Assembly (NCBI RefSeq): GCF_014647795.1
Contig: NZ_BMPW01000012.1
Location: forward strand, 242,629 to 306,628
Reading direction: 5' to 3'
Source: Actinoplanes campanulatus
Lineage (GTDB): Bacteria > Actinomycetota > Actinomycetes > Mycobacteriales > Micromonosporaceae
DNA length: 64,000 bases
Below are positions 44,333 to 53,752 of the stretch, in pieces. The stretch's first letter is position 1. The number at the start of each line of letters is the position of its first letter. The notes under the pieces are model-generated. The model had not been told where the DNA came from, made no database searches, and was given only the letters and a program-made list of their open reading frames with translations. The translations under genes were made by a program, and so were the position numbers.

Positions 44333-45288
44333 TCGAAATGCGCGAGCTTCGCAAAGATTTCACTGTACGGGTGAAAGCCGGCCGCCTCCGAAGGGCGAAA
44401 CGGACCGTCTCCGCCGTGGACGGGGTGTCCCTGAGCATCGGCCGTGGCGAGATGGTCGGCTACATCGGACCGAACGGCGCCGGCAAGTCGACGACCCTGA
44501 AGATGCTCACCGGCGTGCTGACCCCGTCCTCCGGTGACGTGTCGGTGTGCGGCCTGGCCCCGGTGCCGCAGCGCACCCGGCTGGCGCTGCGGATCGGCGT
44601 GGTGTTCGGCCAGCGTTCGCAGCTCTGGTGGGATCTGCCGTTGCGTGAGTCGTTCCGGCTGCTGCGGCACATCTACCGGGTGCCGGCCGCCGAGCACGCG
44701 GCCCGGCTGCGCCGCTGCCGGTCGCTGCTCGACCTGGACGCGTTCCTGGACACCCCGGTCCGCCAGTTGTCGCTGGGCCAGCGGATGCGCGGCGAGCTGA
44801 CCGCGGCCCTGCTGCACGGTCCGGAGGTGCTGTTCCTGGACGAGCCGACGATCGGCCTGGACGTGGTGAGCAAGCAGGCGGTCCGCTCGTTCCTGGCCGA
44901 GCTGGGCTCCTCCGGTGATGTGACGCTGGTGCTGACCACGCACGATCTGGCCGACATCGAGCGGCTCTGCGAGCGTCTCGTGGTGATCGATCACGGCCGG
45001 GTGGTGCACGACGGCAGCATCGAGGCCCTGCACGCCCGGTACGGGTCTCGCCGCAGCATCGTCGCCGACCTGGCCGAGCCGCTGCCGGACGGGTTCGAGC
45101 TGCCCGGCACGACGCTGGCCGGGGTGACCGCGAACGGTCACCGGGTCACCTTCGTTCTGGAGTCGTCGACGGCCGGCGCCGCGGTGGCCGGCCTGGTCGC
45201 GGCGGTCGACGTCCGGGATCTGTCCCTGCTGGAGCCGGACATCGAGGACGTGGTCGCCAGGCTCTACTCGGCTACCGGTGCTCCATGA
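44329..45288 (+). CDS. ABC exporter ATP-binding protein
   Basis: The 319-residue protein carries Walker A GPNGAGKST, the signature LSLGQRMRGEL, Walker B VLFLDEPTIGLD and the switch His in TTHDLAD, all within the first 220 residues. The extra C-terminal domain of about 95 residues is typical of ATPases of drug or polysaccharide ABC-2 exporters. The ATG at 44329 overlaps the stop of permease 2 (ATGA). The end of the gene overlaps the end of the convergent regulator gene by 17 bases. Confidence 0.93.
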   Translation: MIEMRELRKDFTVRVKAGRLRRAKRTVSAVDGVSLSIGRGEMVGYIGPNGAGKSTTLKMLTGVLTPSSGDVSVCGLAPVPQRTRLALRIGVVFGQRSQLWWDLPLRESFRLLRHIYRVPAAEHAARLRRCRSLLDLDAFLDTPVRQLSLGQRMRGELTAALLHGPEVLFLDEPTIGLDVVSKQAVRSFLAELGSSGDVTLVLTTHDLADIERLCERLVVIDHGRVVHDGSIEALHARYGSRRSIVADLAEPLPDGFELPGTTLAGVTANGHRVTFVLESSTAGAAVAGLVAAVDVRDLSLLEPDIEDVVARLYSATGAP

Positions 45289-45829
45289 CGAGGATGGCCC
45301 AGGAGTTCGGCTCCAGCGCCTCGTAGCTGTGTGGCACGTCACCCGGGAAGGTCACGTAGTCGCCCGGACCGACCTCGACCAGTTCGGCGACCGGGCCGAC
45401 CCGGATCCGCCCGGCGGACACCACGATGTGCTCGACGCTGCCCGGGATGTGCGGTTCGGCGTCGCGCCGCGCGCCCGGTTCGAGTTCCAGGACGTAGATG
45501 TCGCGCCGTGCGTTCGGCGCGCCGGTGGCCAGCAGGGTCCCGTAGAAGTCGGCGTTGTCGGAGCGCACCCGGGGGCCCTCGCCGGCCCGGATGACGCGCA
45601 CCGGTGAGGCCGGCGGTTCGATCAGCCGGCTGAACGGGATGCCGAGCGCCATCCCGAGCGCCCACAGCGTCTCGATGCTCGGGTTGCCGGACCCGGCCTC
45701 CAGTTGGGACAGCGTGGACTTGGCCAGGCCGGCCCGGCGGGCCAGTTCGGCCAGGGAGATCCCGGCCCGGTCGCGTTCCCGGCGTAGGTTCGCCGCGATG
45801 AGGGCCAGCGGGGGTGCCGGCTGCTGCAT
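45272..45829 (-). CDS. XRE-cupin transcriptional regulator
   Basis: The 185-residue protein has an N-terminal XRE helix-turn-helix (LAELARRAGLAKSTLSQLEAG, residues about 24-44) and a C-terminal cupin domain (about residues 105-180, with HIPGSVEHIVVSAG and GDYVTFPGDVPHSYEAL). Such proteins sense small molecules and often repress a nearby transport operon. The ATG 45829 follows TGGAG with 6 bases spacing. It is divergent from azlC, so it probably controls azlC-azlD. The last 17 bases overlap the convergent ABC gene. Confidence 0.9.
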   Translation of the reverse strand: MQQPAPPLALIAANLRRERDRAGISLAELARRAGLAKSTLSQLEAGSGNPSIETLWALGMALGIPFSRLIEPPASPVRVIRAGEGPRVRSDNADFYGTLLATGAPNARRDIYVLELEPGARRDAEPHIPGSVEHIVVSAGRIRVGPVAELVEVGPGDYVTFPGDVPHSYEALEPNSWAILVMEHR

Positions 45830-45849
45830 GTTCGCTCCATCGGTCTCAT

Positions 45850-45893
45850 CGTTCGGTTTGACGAACGCTCGCGGCTCGTTCACTATTTCGAAC
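45850..45893. promoter_or_regulatory. Candidate operator between the cupin regulator and azlC
   Basis: The 65-base divergent gap holds an inverted repeat CGTTCG-GTTTGA-CGAACG (45850-45867) and a second GTTC...GAAC (45878-45893) that ends two bases before the azlC start. CGAAC/GTTCG words recur just inside azlC. Such paired sites fit a repressor that controls both directions. Confidence 0.5.
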
Positions 45894-45894
45894 T

Positions 45895-46611
45895 ATGGGT
45901 ACGTTATATCGAACGCGTGCGCAGTTCCGGGACATCGGCGCTCTGGCCGCGGCCACGCTCGCGGTGGGCGCGTCCTTCGGCGCCATCACGATCGCGTACG
46001 GGCTACCCGCGTGGGTTCCGGTCGTCATGTCGGTGCTGATCTTCGCCGGTGGCTCCCAGTTCCTCGCCGTCGGCCTGCTGGCGGCCGGCAACCCGGTCGC
46101 CGCCGTCCTGGCCGGCCTGCTGCTCAACGCCCGGCACCTGCCGTTCGGCCTGGCCGTCGCCGACGTGCTCGGCACCCGCTGGCGGGACCGGCTGGTCGGC
46201 GCGCACATCATGACCGACGAGACCGTCGCCTTCGCCCTGGCCGAGTCCTCCCCGCAGGCCCGCCGCCGGATCTATTGGCTGGTCGGGGCCACCCTGTTCG
46301 TGGTCTGGAACACCGGGGTCGTGCTCGGCGTCCTGCTCGGCGGCGCCACCGGCGACCCGGACGCGCTCGGTCTGGACGCCGCGTTCCCGGCCGGCCTGAT
46401 CGCGCTGATCCTGCCCTCGCTGCGGGACCGCGACACCCGCCTCGTGGCGATCGCCGGCGCGGCCGTCGCGGTGCTGCTCACCCCGGTGCTCCCGGCCGGC
46501 CTGCCGGTCATGTGCGCGCTGCTCGGCCTGCTCGTCCTGTTCCGCCCCACCCGCCGCCCACCCACCCGTCCGGCTCCCACCACTGTCCCCGCCCCCGCGA
46601 ACCAGCCCTGA
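45895..46611 (+). CDS. azlC: AzlC family branched-chain amino acid exporter subunit
   Basis: The 238-residue protein has about eight hydrophobic segments and family words AFGAITIAYGLPAWV-like SFGAITIAYG, GGSQFLAVGLLAAGNP and NARHLPFGLAVAD. AzlC works with AzlD to export branched-chain amino acids or their analogues. The ATG at 45895 is only two bases after the candidate operator half-site, so the message may be leaderless. The C-terminal tail is Pro/Thr-rich and probably disordered. Confidence 0.9.
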   Translation: MGTLYRTRAQFRDIGALAAATLAVGASFGAITIAYGLPAWVPVVMSVLIFAGGSQFLAVGLLAAGNPVAAVLAGLLLNARHLPFGLAVADVLGTRWRDRLVGAHIMTDETVAFALAESSPQARRRIYWLVGATLFVVWNTGVVLGVLLGGATGDPDALGLDAAFPAGLIALILPSLRDRDTRLVAIAGAAVAVLLTPVLPAGLPVMCALLGLLVLFRPTRRPPTRPAPTTVPAPANQP

Positions 46612-46719
46612 CACCCAGCCACCCGCTTCCGGTTGGCTCCCAGTGCTGTTTCGGGGCGCGTGAGACAGCTCTGAGGGCCGGCCGGAGAGGATCTCGGCTA
46701 CCTGCGTACTGGAGGAATG

Positions 46720-47028
46720 ATGCTGATCACCGCGATCCTGATCCTCGCGGCCGGCACCTATGCGATCCGCCTCAGCGGCGTGGTGCTGCGCGACCGTCTG
46801 GAACTCTCCGAGTCCCTGCAACGGCTGCTGCCGATGTCGGCCGCCGCGCTGCTGGCCGCCCTGGCCGGGACGGCCGCGCTGATGGCCGGCAGCGAGTTCG
46901 CCGGTTTCGCCCGCCCGGCCGGAGTCCTGGCCGGTGGCCTGCTGGCCTGGCGGAAAGCGCCGTTCGTGGTGGTCGTCGTGGTCGCGGCCGCGGTCACCGC
47001 CCTGCTGCGCCTGGCCGGCGTGGAGTAG
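46720..47028 (+). CDS. azlD: AzlD family transport subunit
   Basis: The 102-residue product has four hydrophobic segments and the AzlD layout (ILILAAGTYAIRLSG, LPMSAAALLAAL, AGVLAGGLLAWRKAPF). Two ATG codons stand side by side; the second at 46720 is preferred because GGAGG (46711-46715) is four bases away from it but only one from the first. It lies about 100 bases after azlC; the gap has no strong terminator, so the pair is probably one operon. Confidence 0.9.
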   Translation: MLITAILILAAGTYAIRLSGVVLRDRLELSESLQRLLPMSAAALLAALAGTAALMAGSEFAGFARPAGVLAGGLLAWRKAPFVVVVVVAAAVTALLRLAGVE

Positions 47029-47045
47029 GTCACCACAAAGACGGA

Positions 47046-47071
47046 ACGCGGAGACCGAGTGGTCTCCGCGT
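47046..47071. terminator. Bidirectional terminator between azlD and the DUF3043 gene
   Basis: A perfect 11-base inverted repeat (ACGCGGAGACC against GGTCTCCGCGT) with a 4-base loop sits between the convergent genes, 18 bases after the azlD stop. Confidence 0.75.
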
Positions 47072-47084
47072 CGCGTAAGGGACG

Positions 47085-47702
47085 TCAGACGGTCGCGCCG
47101 AGTTGGACCTTCGGCTTCGGCACGCGCATCCGGCGGAAGGTCAGGCCGCGCATGATCCCATAGAAGTAGAGGCCGCCCAGCTTCTGCGTGGTCTGCGGGA
47201 AACGCGCCCGGACCTGCTTCTTGATCCGGCGGGCGATGAGAACGCTGTCCACGAAGACGGCCAGCGCCAGACCGGCCCAGAGAACGTTGCTGGCGTAGTA
47301 GACCGCCGGGATGTTGATCGACGAGCCGATCAGCACGACCACCGCGCCGGCGATGAAGAACGACCCGACGGTCCGCCGGGAGTCGACGATGTCGCGGACC
47401 AGTGAACGCTCGGGGCCGCGGTCCCGGGCGAGCAGGTAACGCTCGTCGCCGTTGCGCATGCCCTCGGCGGCCTCGGCGCGCTCGGCCCGCTGCCGCTCGC
47501 GCATCTGCTTGTACGCCTCTTTGCGGCTGGACGGAGCGGGGTCCTGCACGCGGCGGCCCTGGGCGGCCCGCTTCGGCGTGACCACCCCGAGCTCCTTCTT
47601 GCTGGGCGTGTAGCCCTTGGGGCGCGGCTCGCCGGCGACCACCTCCTGCTCGGCGGGGGAGGCGTCGACGGTGGCTGGCTTACGGCGAAACAGCGAGGGC
47701 AC
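47085..47702 (-). CDS. DUF3043 family membrane protein
   Basis: The 205-residue protein has a basic N-terminal half with the family words KGYTPSKKELGVVTPKR and RKEAYKQMRERQ. Two hydrophobic segments follow (about residues 112-160), then a basic C-terminal end. It matches DUF3043, a conserved actinobacterial membrane protein of unknown function; the counterpart in M. tuberculosis (Rv2206) lies next to cobT/cobS and the glycerate kinase gene (recalled). The preceding minus-strand gene is the MurA-family enzyme. Confidence 0.88.
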   Translation of the reverse strand: MPSLFRRKPATVDASPAEQEVVAGEPRPKGYTPSKKELGVVTPKRAAQGRRVQDPAPSSRKEAYKQMRERQRAERAEAAEGMRNGDERYLLARDRGPERSLVRDIVDSRRTVGSFFIAGAVVVLIGSSINIPAVYYASNVLWAGLALAVFVDSVLIARRIKKQVRARFPQTTQKLGGLYFYGIMRGLTFRRMRVPKPKVQLGATV

Positions 47703-47718
47703 GTTAGAAGGGTAGCCA

Positions 47719-47749
47719 AACGGCGCGGTGTGTCACACACCGCGCCGTT
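47719..47749 (-). terminator. Hairpin terminator after the MurA-family gene
   Basis: A perfect 14-pair stem (AACGGCGCGGTGTG) with a three-base loop lies about 20 bases after the murA stop. No U run follows on the minus strand, so it may act with the help of Rho or be symmetrical. Confidence 0.7.
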
Positions 47750-47769
47750 GATCGTGACGAACCTGCAGC

Positions 47770-49125
47770 TCAGAGACGCTCGACGTGGGCGCCGAGAGCG
47801 GCCAGCTTCGCTTCGAAGTCCTCGTAGCCACGCTTGATCAGGTTGACGCCGTAGACCCGCGAGGTGCCCTCGGCGGCCAGCGCCGCGATCAGGTGCGCGA
47901 ACCCGGCCCGCAGGTCGGGGATGCGCAGATCGGCGGCGTGCAGCTTGGACGGGCCGGCGATCACCGCGGAGTGCATGAAGTTGCGGCGGCCGAACCGGCA
48001 CGGGGTGCCGCCCAGGCAGTCCCGGTAGACCTGGATGGTGGCGCCCATCTGGTTCAGCGCCTCGGTGTAGCCGAGCCGCTGCTCGTACACCGTCTCGTGC
48101 ATGATCGAGATGCCCCGGGCCTGGGTCAGCGCCACCACCAGCGGCTGCTGCCAGTCGGTCATGAAGCCGGGGTGCACGTCGGTCTCCAGCGCGACGGCCT
48201 TCAGCTCGCCGCCCGGGTGCCAGAACTTGATGCCGCCCTCGGAGCCGGACACGCCCGTGCGGGCCACCCGGTCGTCGGTGATCTTCAGTTCGCCGCCGAT
48301 CGAGCGGTAGACGTTCAGGAACGTCATCATGTCCTGCTGGCGGGCGCCCAGGACCTCGATCTCGCCACGGGTGGCGAGCGCCGCCGCGGCCCAGCTGGCC
48401 GCCTCGATCCGGTCCGGGATCGGCTTGTGCTCGTAGCCGTACAGCCGGGGCACACCCTGGATCTCGATGACCCGGTCGGTGTGCACTTTGATGATCGCGC
48501 CCATCTTCTGCAGGATGCAGATCAGGTCGATGATCTCCGGCTCGATCGCGGCGTTGCGCAGCTCGGTGACGCCCTCGGCGCGGACCGCGGTGAGCAGCAC
48601 CTGCTCGGTGGCGCCGACGCTCGGGTAGGGCAGCTCCAGCTTGGCGCCGTGCAGACCGTTCGGGGCGCTCAGGTGCATGCCCTCGGGGGTCTTGTCGACC
48701 ACCGCGCCGAACTCCCGCAGGGCGCCGATGTGGAAGTCGATCGGGCGCGGGCCGATGTGGCAGCCGCCCAGGTCCGGGATGAACGCGTGACCGAGGCGGT
48801 GCAGCAGCGGCCCGCACAGCAGGATCGGGATCCGGCTGGAGCCCGCGTGGACGTTGATCTCGTCGGTGCTGGCGCTCTCCACGTTGGTGGGGTCCATCAC
48901 CAGCTCGCCGTCCTCGACGCCGGCGGTGACCTTCACACCGTGCAGCTCGAGCAGTCCGCTGACCACCTCGACGTCGCGGATCCGCGGTACGTCGAAGAGG
49001 CGACTGGGGGACTCACCGAGCAGGGCGGCCACCATGGCCTTGGAGACGAGGTTCTTGGCGCCACGAACCCGGATCTGCCCCTGCAGCGGCGTGCCACCGT
49101 GCACGACCAGGACATCTTCGGTCAA
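47770..49125 (-). CDS. murA: UDP-N-acetylglucosamine 1-carboxyvinyltransferase (MurA family)
   Basis: The 451-residue EPSP-synthase-fold protein transfers enolpyruvate from phosphoenolpyruvate to UDP-GlcNAc, the first committed step of peptidoglycan. Family blocks are IRVRGAKNLVSKAMVAALL, the active-site Cys in LGGCHIGPRPIDFH and LPYPSVGATEQ. It uses a TTG start at 49125, because GGAGG lies five bases upstream; ATG/GTG codons further upstream lack ribosome binding sites and precede the family N-terminus. The Cys implies normal fosfomycin-sensitive chemistry. Many actinobacteria have two MurA-like proteins, so it may be the second copy. It is not next to other cell-wall genes here. Confidence 0.9.
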   Translation of the reverse strand: MTEDVLVVHGGTPLQGQIRVRGAKNLVSKAMVAALLGESPSRLFDVPRIRDVEVVSGLLELHGVKVTAGVEDGELVMDPTNVESASTDEINVHAGSSRIPILLCGPLLHRLGHAFIPDLGGCHIGPRPIDFHIGALREFGAVVDKTPEGMHLSAPNGLHGAKLELPYPSVGATEQVLLTAVRAEGVTELRNAAIEPEIIDLICILQKMGAIIKVHTDRVIEIQGVPRLYGYEHKPIPDRIEAASWAAAALATRGEIEVLGARQQDMMTFLNVYRSIGGELKITDDRVARTGVSGSEGGIKFWHPGGELKAVALETDVHPGFMTDWQQPLVVALTQARGISIMHETVYEQRLGYTEALNQMGATIQVYRDCLGGTPCRFGRRNFMHSAVIAGPSKLHAADLRIPDLRAGFAHLIAALAAEGTSRVYGVNLIKRGYEDFEAKLAALGAHVERL

Positions 49126-49292
49126 CGTAACCTCCAGCCGGCGGGCGTGTCGCGCCCGATGATCGAGTAAGCAGAGCGCGGGCGGGGGTACCCGATTCTG
49201 CAACCGGGGAAGCATAGCGCTGAGTGACAACCACGGCAGCCGTGGCGATGCGTGAAACGCCGTTAAATGCTGATGGATGAGGCGCGCCAAGA

Positions 49293-49315
49293 GAATCCAC
49301 CGTGCGGGTGGATTC
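49293..49315 (-). terminator. Intrinsic terminator of nadA
   Basis: A nine-base inverted repeat (GAATCCACC against GGTGGATTC) with a 5-base loop lies 17 bases after the nadA stop; on the minus strand TCTT follows. Confidence 0.65.
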
Positions 49316-49331
49316 AATTGATTACTCAGAG

Positions 49332-50510
49332 TTACGGCAAGGCGAGCATCTGGTCGAGGGCGACCCGGGCCTCATGGGCGGTCTTCTCGTCCACCGTGAT
49401 CACGTTCGGCACCCGTCCGGCGACCAGTTCCTCCAGCGTCCACACCAGGTGGGGGAGGTCGATCCGGTTCATGGTGGAGCAGTAGCAGACCGTCCGGTCG
49501 AGGAACATGATCTGTTTGTCCGGGTGGGCCAGCGCGAGACGGCGGACCAGGTTCAGCTCCGTGCCGACGGCCCAGGCCGAACCGGGCTCGGCCGCGTCCA
49601 GGGCCTTGATGATGTACTCCGTGGAGCCCACGTAGTCGGCCGCCCGGACCACGTCGTGACGGCACTCCGGGTGCACCAGGACGTTGACGCCCGGCACCCG
49701 CTCACGCACCTCGCGGACGCTGTCGATGGTGAACCGGCCGTGCACCGAGCAGTGGCCCCGCCACAGGATCATCCGGGCGTTCCGCAGCTGCTCGTCGGTC
49801 AGGCCGCCCTGCGGCTTGTGCGGGTCGTAGAGGACGCAGTCGTCCAGGTCGAAACCCATCTCCAGCACGGCGGTGTTGCGGCCCAGGTGCTGGTCGGGCA
49901 GGAAGAACACCTTCGACCCCTGCTCGAACGACCAGTCCAGGGCGCGCTTCGCATTCGACGACGTGCACACCACGCCCCGGTTGCGGCCGACGAAGCCCTT
50001 GATGTCGGCGGACGAGTTCATATACGTCACCGGGACGATGTCGCCCGCGATGCCGAGGTCCTGGAAGTGCTCCCACGCCGTCTCGACCTGGCCGAGCACC
50101 GCCATGTCGGCCATCGAGCAGCCGGCCGCGAGGTCGGGCAGGATGACCCGCTGCTCTTTACCGGTCAGGATGTCGGCGCTCTCGGCCATGAAGTGGACAC
50201 CGCAGAAAACGATGAACTCGGCGGACGGGCGGGCCGCCGCCTGCTGGGCCAGCTTGAACGAGTCGCCCGTCACATCGGCGAAGCGGATCACCTCGTCGCG
50301 CTGGTAGTGATGCCCCAGCACGAACACCCGGTCGCCGAGCGCCGCCTTCGCCGCCTCGGCCCGGGCCACCAGGTCCGGGTCGCTCGGGGCGGGCAGCTCA
50401 CCGGGGCAGTCCACGCCCCGCTCGCTGGCCGGGTCGGTGCCCTGCCCGAGCAGGAGCAGAGCCACAGGGGTGTTCGCGGGTTCGGTCCAGGTCGACGTCA
50501 CGCCAGCCAT
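49332..50510 (-). CDS. nadA: Quinolinate synthase NadA
   Basis: The 392-residue enzyme condenses iminoaspartate with dihydroxyacetone phosphate to give quinolinate, the precursor of NAD. The pseudo-threefold NadA fold is marked by VLGHHYQRDEVI, FCGVHFMAES, CTSSNAKRA, HPECRHDVV and CYCSTMNRIDLPHL; Cys in the FCG, PEC and CYC blocks bind the 4Fe-4S cluster. The ATG at 50510 precedes a variable N-terminal extension of about 60 residues. The frame stays open to 51758 only as a shadow of the glycerate kinase gene. nadB and nadC are not present. It is divergent from the kinase gene. Confidence 0.94.
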   Translation of the reverse strand: MAGVTSTWTEPANTPVALLLLGQGTDPASERGVDCPGELPAPSDPDLVARAEAAKAALGDRVFVLGHHYQRDEVIRFADVTGDSFKLAQQAAARPSAEFIVFCGVHFMAESADILTGKEQRVILPDLAAGCSMADMAVLGQVETAWEHFQDLGIAGDIVPVTYMNSSADIKGFVGRNRGVVCTSSNAKRALDWSFEQGSKVFFLPDQHLGRNTAVLEMGFDLDDCVLYDPHKPQGGLTDEQLRNARMILWRGHCSVHGRFTIDSVREVRERVPGVNVLVHPECRHDVVRAADYVGSTEYIIKALDAAEPGSAWAVGTELNLVRRLALAHPDKQIMFLDRTVCYCSTMNRIDLPHLVWTLEELVAGRVPNVITVDEKTAHEARVALDQMLALP

Positions 50511-50570
50511 GTTCGCACAGCGGATGAGACGGTAGCTGCGCCCCGGAGGGTGTGCTGCCACACTCGCGGT

Positions 50571-51677
50571 GTGCGCGTACTGATCTGTCCGGACAAGTTC
50601 GCCGGTACCCTTTCCGCCCCCGAAGTCGCCCAGGCCGTCGCCGACGGCTGGTCCGTCCCGGGTGACGTCCTCGTGCAACGGCCGCTCGCCGACGGCGGCC
50701 CCGGATTCGTCGAGGTCCTGGCCGCCGCGCTGGACGGCCGGCGGATCCCGGTGGACACCGTCGACCCGCTCGGCCGCCCGGCCCGGGGCGAGATCCTGTA
50801 CGCGGACGGCGTCGCCTACGTGGAGAGCGCCCAGGCCTGTGGCCTGCACCTGCTCTCCGCCGCCGAACGCGACCCCAGGGTGACCACCTCGTGGGGCCTG
50901 GGCCTGCTGCTGGCCGCCGCCGTCGAGACCGGAGCGGCCGAGGTGGTCGTCGGGCTGGGCGGCTCCGCGGTCAACGACGCCGGCGCCGGCATGCTGGCCG
51001 CGCTGGGCGCCGCCCCGGTCGACGACGCCGGCCAGGCCCTGCCGTACGGCGGGATCCCGCTGATCACCGCGGCCGCCCTGGGCGGTGTCCCCCGGCTGCG
51101 GCAGGTGCGCCTGGTCGCCGCCACCGATGTGGACAACCCGCTGACCGGTCTGCACGGCGCCAGCAACGTCTTCGGCCCGCAGAAGGGCGCCGGCCGGGAG
51201 GACGTGCTGCGCCTGGACGCCGCCCTGGGGCACTTCGCCGGCGTGCTGGAGAAGGCGTTCGGGATCGAGGATCTGGCCACCCGCCCGGGCGGCGGCGCGG
51301 CCGGCGGTCTGGGCGCCGCCCTGATCGCCCTCGGCGGCACGGTCACCTCCGGCATCAACCTGGTCACGAACCTGATCGGCCTGGACCGCGAACTGGACGC
51401 CGCCGACCTGGTGATCACCGGCGAGGGTTCCTTCGACCACCAGTCGCTGCGGGGCAAGGTGGTCGCCGGGATCGCCGCCGGGGCCCGCGACCGGGGCCTG
51501 CCGTGCGTGGTGCTGGCCGGCCGCAACGAGACCGGGCACCGGGAGGCCGCGGCGGCCGGGGTCACCGAGACGCACACTCTGGTGGAGCATTTCGGCGACG
51601 TCGAGACGGCTCTCGCGGAACCGGCCCGTGGCCTGCGGGAACTCGCGGGTCGCCTGGCCGGGCAGTGGAGCAGGTGA
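50571..51677 (+). CDS. glxK: Glycerate kinase
   Basis: The 368-residue protein belongs to the GarK/GlxK glycerate kinase family, which phosphorylates glycerate with ATP. The N-terminus VRVLICPDKFAGTLSAPEVAQAV, the block VGLGGSAVNDAGAGMLAALG and the end VITGEGSFDHQSLRGKVVAGIA are characteristic. GTG at 50571 is chosen because the family N-terminus starts directly there; the larger open frame is an antisense shadow of nadA. In M. tuberculosis Rv2205c is the counterpart, next to the iron-sulfur insertion gene that follows here as well. Confidence 0.92.
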   Translation: MRVLICPDKFAGTLSAPEVAQAVADGWSVPGDVLVQRPLADGGPGFVEVLAAALDGRRIPVDTVDPLGRPARGEILYADGVAYVESAQACGLHLLSAAERDPRVTTSWGLGLLLAAAVETGAAEVVVGLGGSAVNDAGAGMLAALGAAPVDDAGQALPYGGIPLITAAALGGVPRLRQVRLVAATDVDNPLTGLHGASNVFGPQKGAGREDVLRLDAALGHFAGVLEKAFGIEDLATRPGGGAAGGLGAALIALGGTVTSGINLVTNLIGLDRELDAADLVITGEGSFDHQSLRGKVVAGIAAGARDRGLPCVVLAGRNETGHREAAAAGVTETHTLVEHFGDVETALAEPARGLRELAGRLAGQWSR

Positions 51678-51776
51678 GGTGCAGGTGATCTGTTCGGCCC
51701 CGGATTGGGAATCCCGGGGATTGGGGTTAGCGTTGCCTGGTACGGCACATGACCGCACCTGGCAGGGAGATACCTA

Positions 51777-52145
51777 GTGACCACTGAAGCGCACACCGAG
51801 TCGACCGAGGCGACCGCCCCGACCGGCGTCATCCTCACCGACGTCGCCGCGGTGAAGGTCAAGGCCCTGATCGAGCAGGAGGGGCGCGACGACCTGCGTC
51901 TGCGCATCGCCGTACAGCCCGGTGGCTGCTCCGGCCTGCGTTACCAGCTCTTCTTCGACGAGCGTTCGCTCGACGGGGACGTCGTCAGCGACTTCGACGG
52001 CGTCGAGGTCGTGGTGGACCGGATGAGCGCTCCGTATCTTGCGGGCGCGACCATCGACTTCGCCGACCGGATCGACGCTCAGGGTTTCACCATCGACAAC
52101 CCGAACGCGCAGAACTCCTGCGCCTGTGGCGACTCGTTCCACTGA
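51777..52145 (+). CDS. erpA: A-type iron-sulfur cluster insertion protein (IscA/ErpA family)
   Basis: The 122-residue HesB/IscA-fold protein carries or delivers Fe-S clusters. The three family Cys are in GGCSGLRY and NSCACGDSF at the C-terminus. GTG 51777 follows AGGGAG with about 8 bases spacing. It lies beside the Fe-S enzyme gene nadA and the heavily Fe-S dependent respiratory complex genes, and in the same position as Rv2204c of mycobacteria. Family subdivision (ErpA or IscA) cannot be fixed from sequence inspection. Confidence 0.93.
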   Translation: MTTEAHTESTEATAPTGVILTDVAAVKVKALIEQEGRDDLRLRIAVQPGGCSGLRYQLFFDERSLDGDVVSDFDGVEVVVDRMSAPYLAGATIDFADRIDAQGFTIDNPNAQNSCACGDSFH

Positions 52146-52155
52146 GACAACCTTT

Positions 52156-52190
52156 GAACAGGCCGTCCCGTTGTACGGGGCGGCCTGTTC
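52156..52190 (+). terminator. Intrinsic terminator after the IscA-family gene
   Basis: A 15-pair stem with one G-U pair (GAACAGGCCGTCCCG against CGGGGCGGCCTGTTC) and a TTGTA loop begins ten bases after the stop. Confidence 0.8.
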
Positions 52191-52221
52191 GCTGCTTCGG
52201 GCCGGTAGTCTCAACCCGTAA

Positions 52222-53229
<1,008 letters not shown>

Positions 53230-53236
53230 CCACGAC

Positions 53237-53737
53237 ATGGTGTTAGCGGTCTTCGCCGGGCTCCCCGGCGTCGGTAAGAGCACCCTGGCCGCCGCGGTGG
53301 CCGCCGAGTTGCCCGCGACGGTCCTGGCCGTCGACACGGTCGACTTCACACTGCGGCGGTACGGGGTGCAGGAGCCCCGGCCCGGCTACGCCGCCTACGG
53401 GGTGGTGGCCGCGGTGGCCGAGGAGCAGCTCCGGATCGGCCACCACGTGATCATCGACGCGGTGAACCCGGTCCGGGCGGCGCGGCAGCTCTGGGTGGAC
53501 CTGGCCGAGCGGATGGAGGTGCCGCTGCGGGTCGTCGAGGTGATCTGCGGCGACGACGTGGAGCACCGGCGCCGGGTCGAGGAGCGGTTCAAGGCGCGCG
53601 ACCACGAGGGCATCCCGGACTGGGTGCGGGTCCTGGAGCGCCAGGCGGAGTACGAGCCCTATCTGGGCCCGCGCCTGGTCGTCGACACCCACCTGGCCAA
53701 GGACCCGGTCCCCTCGGTGGTGGGCTATCTGAGCTGA
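53237..53737 (+). CDS. P-loop kinase-like ATPase
   Basis: The 166-residue protein begins MVLAVFAGLPGVGKSTLAAAV with a canonical Walker A near residue 8. It has conserved words LAVDTVDFTLRR, HHVIIDAVNPVRAARQLW and a C-terminal helical part. It looks like a small AAA/nucleoside-kinase type ATPase (AAA_33 group); many phosphorylate small molecules or RNA ends, but no substrate can be named. It starts seven bases after the PfkB stop and is probably translated with it. It converges on the tusA gene with a 15-base gap. Confidence 0.82.
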   Translation: MVLAVFAGLPGVGKSTLAAAVAAELPATVLAVDTVDFTLRRYGVQEPRPGYAAYGVVAAVAEEQLRIGHHVIIDAVNPVRAARQLWVDLAERMEVPLRVVEVICGDDVEHRRRVEERFKARDHEGIPDWVRVLERQAEYEPYLGPRLVVDTHLAKDPVPSVVGYLS

Positions 53738-53752
53738 CCGGCTCCGCTCCGC

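Noticed and set aside
46612-46716. Possible terminator or promoter between azlC and azlD
   Set aside because: No convincing hairpin or promoter was seen; the pair is treated as one operon.
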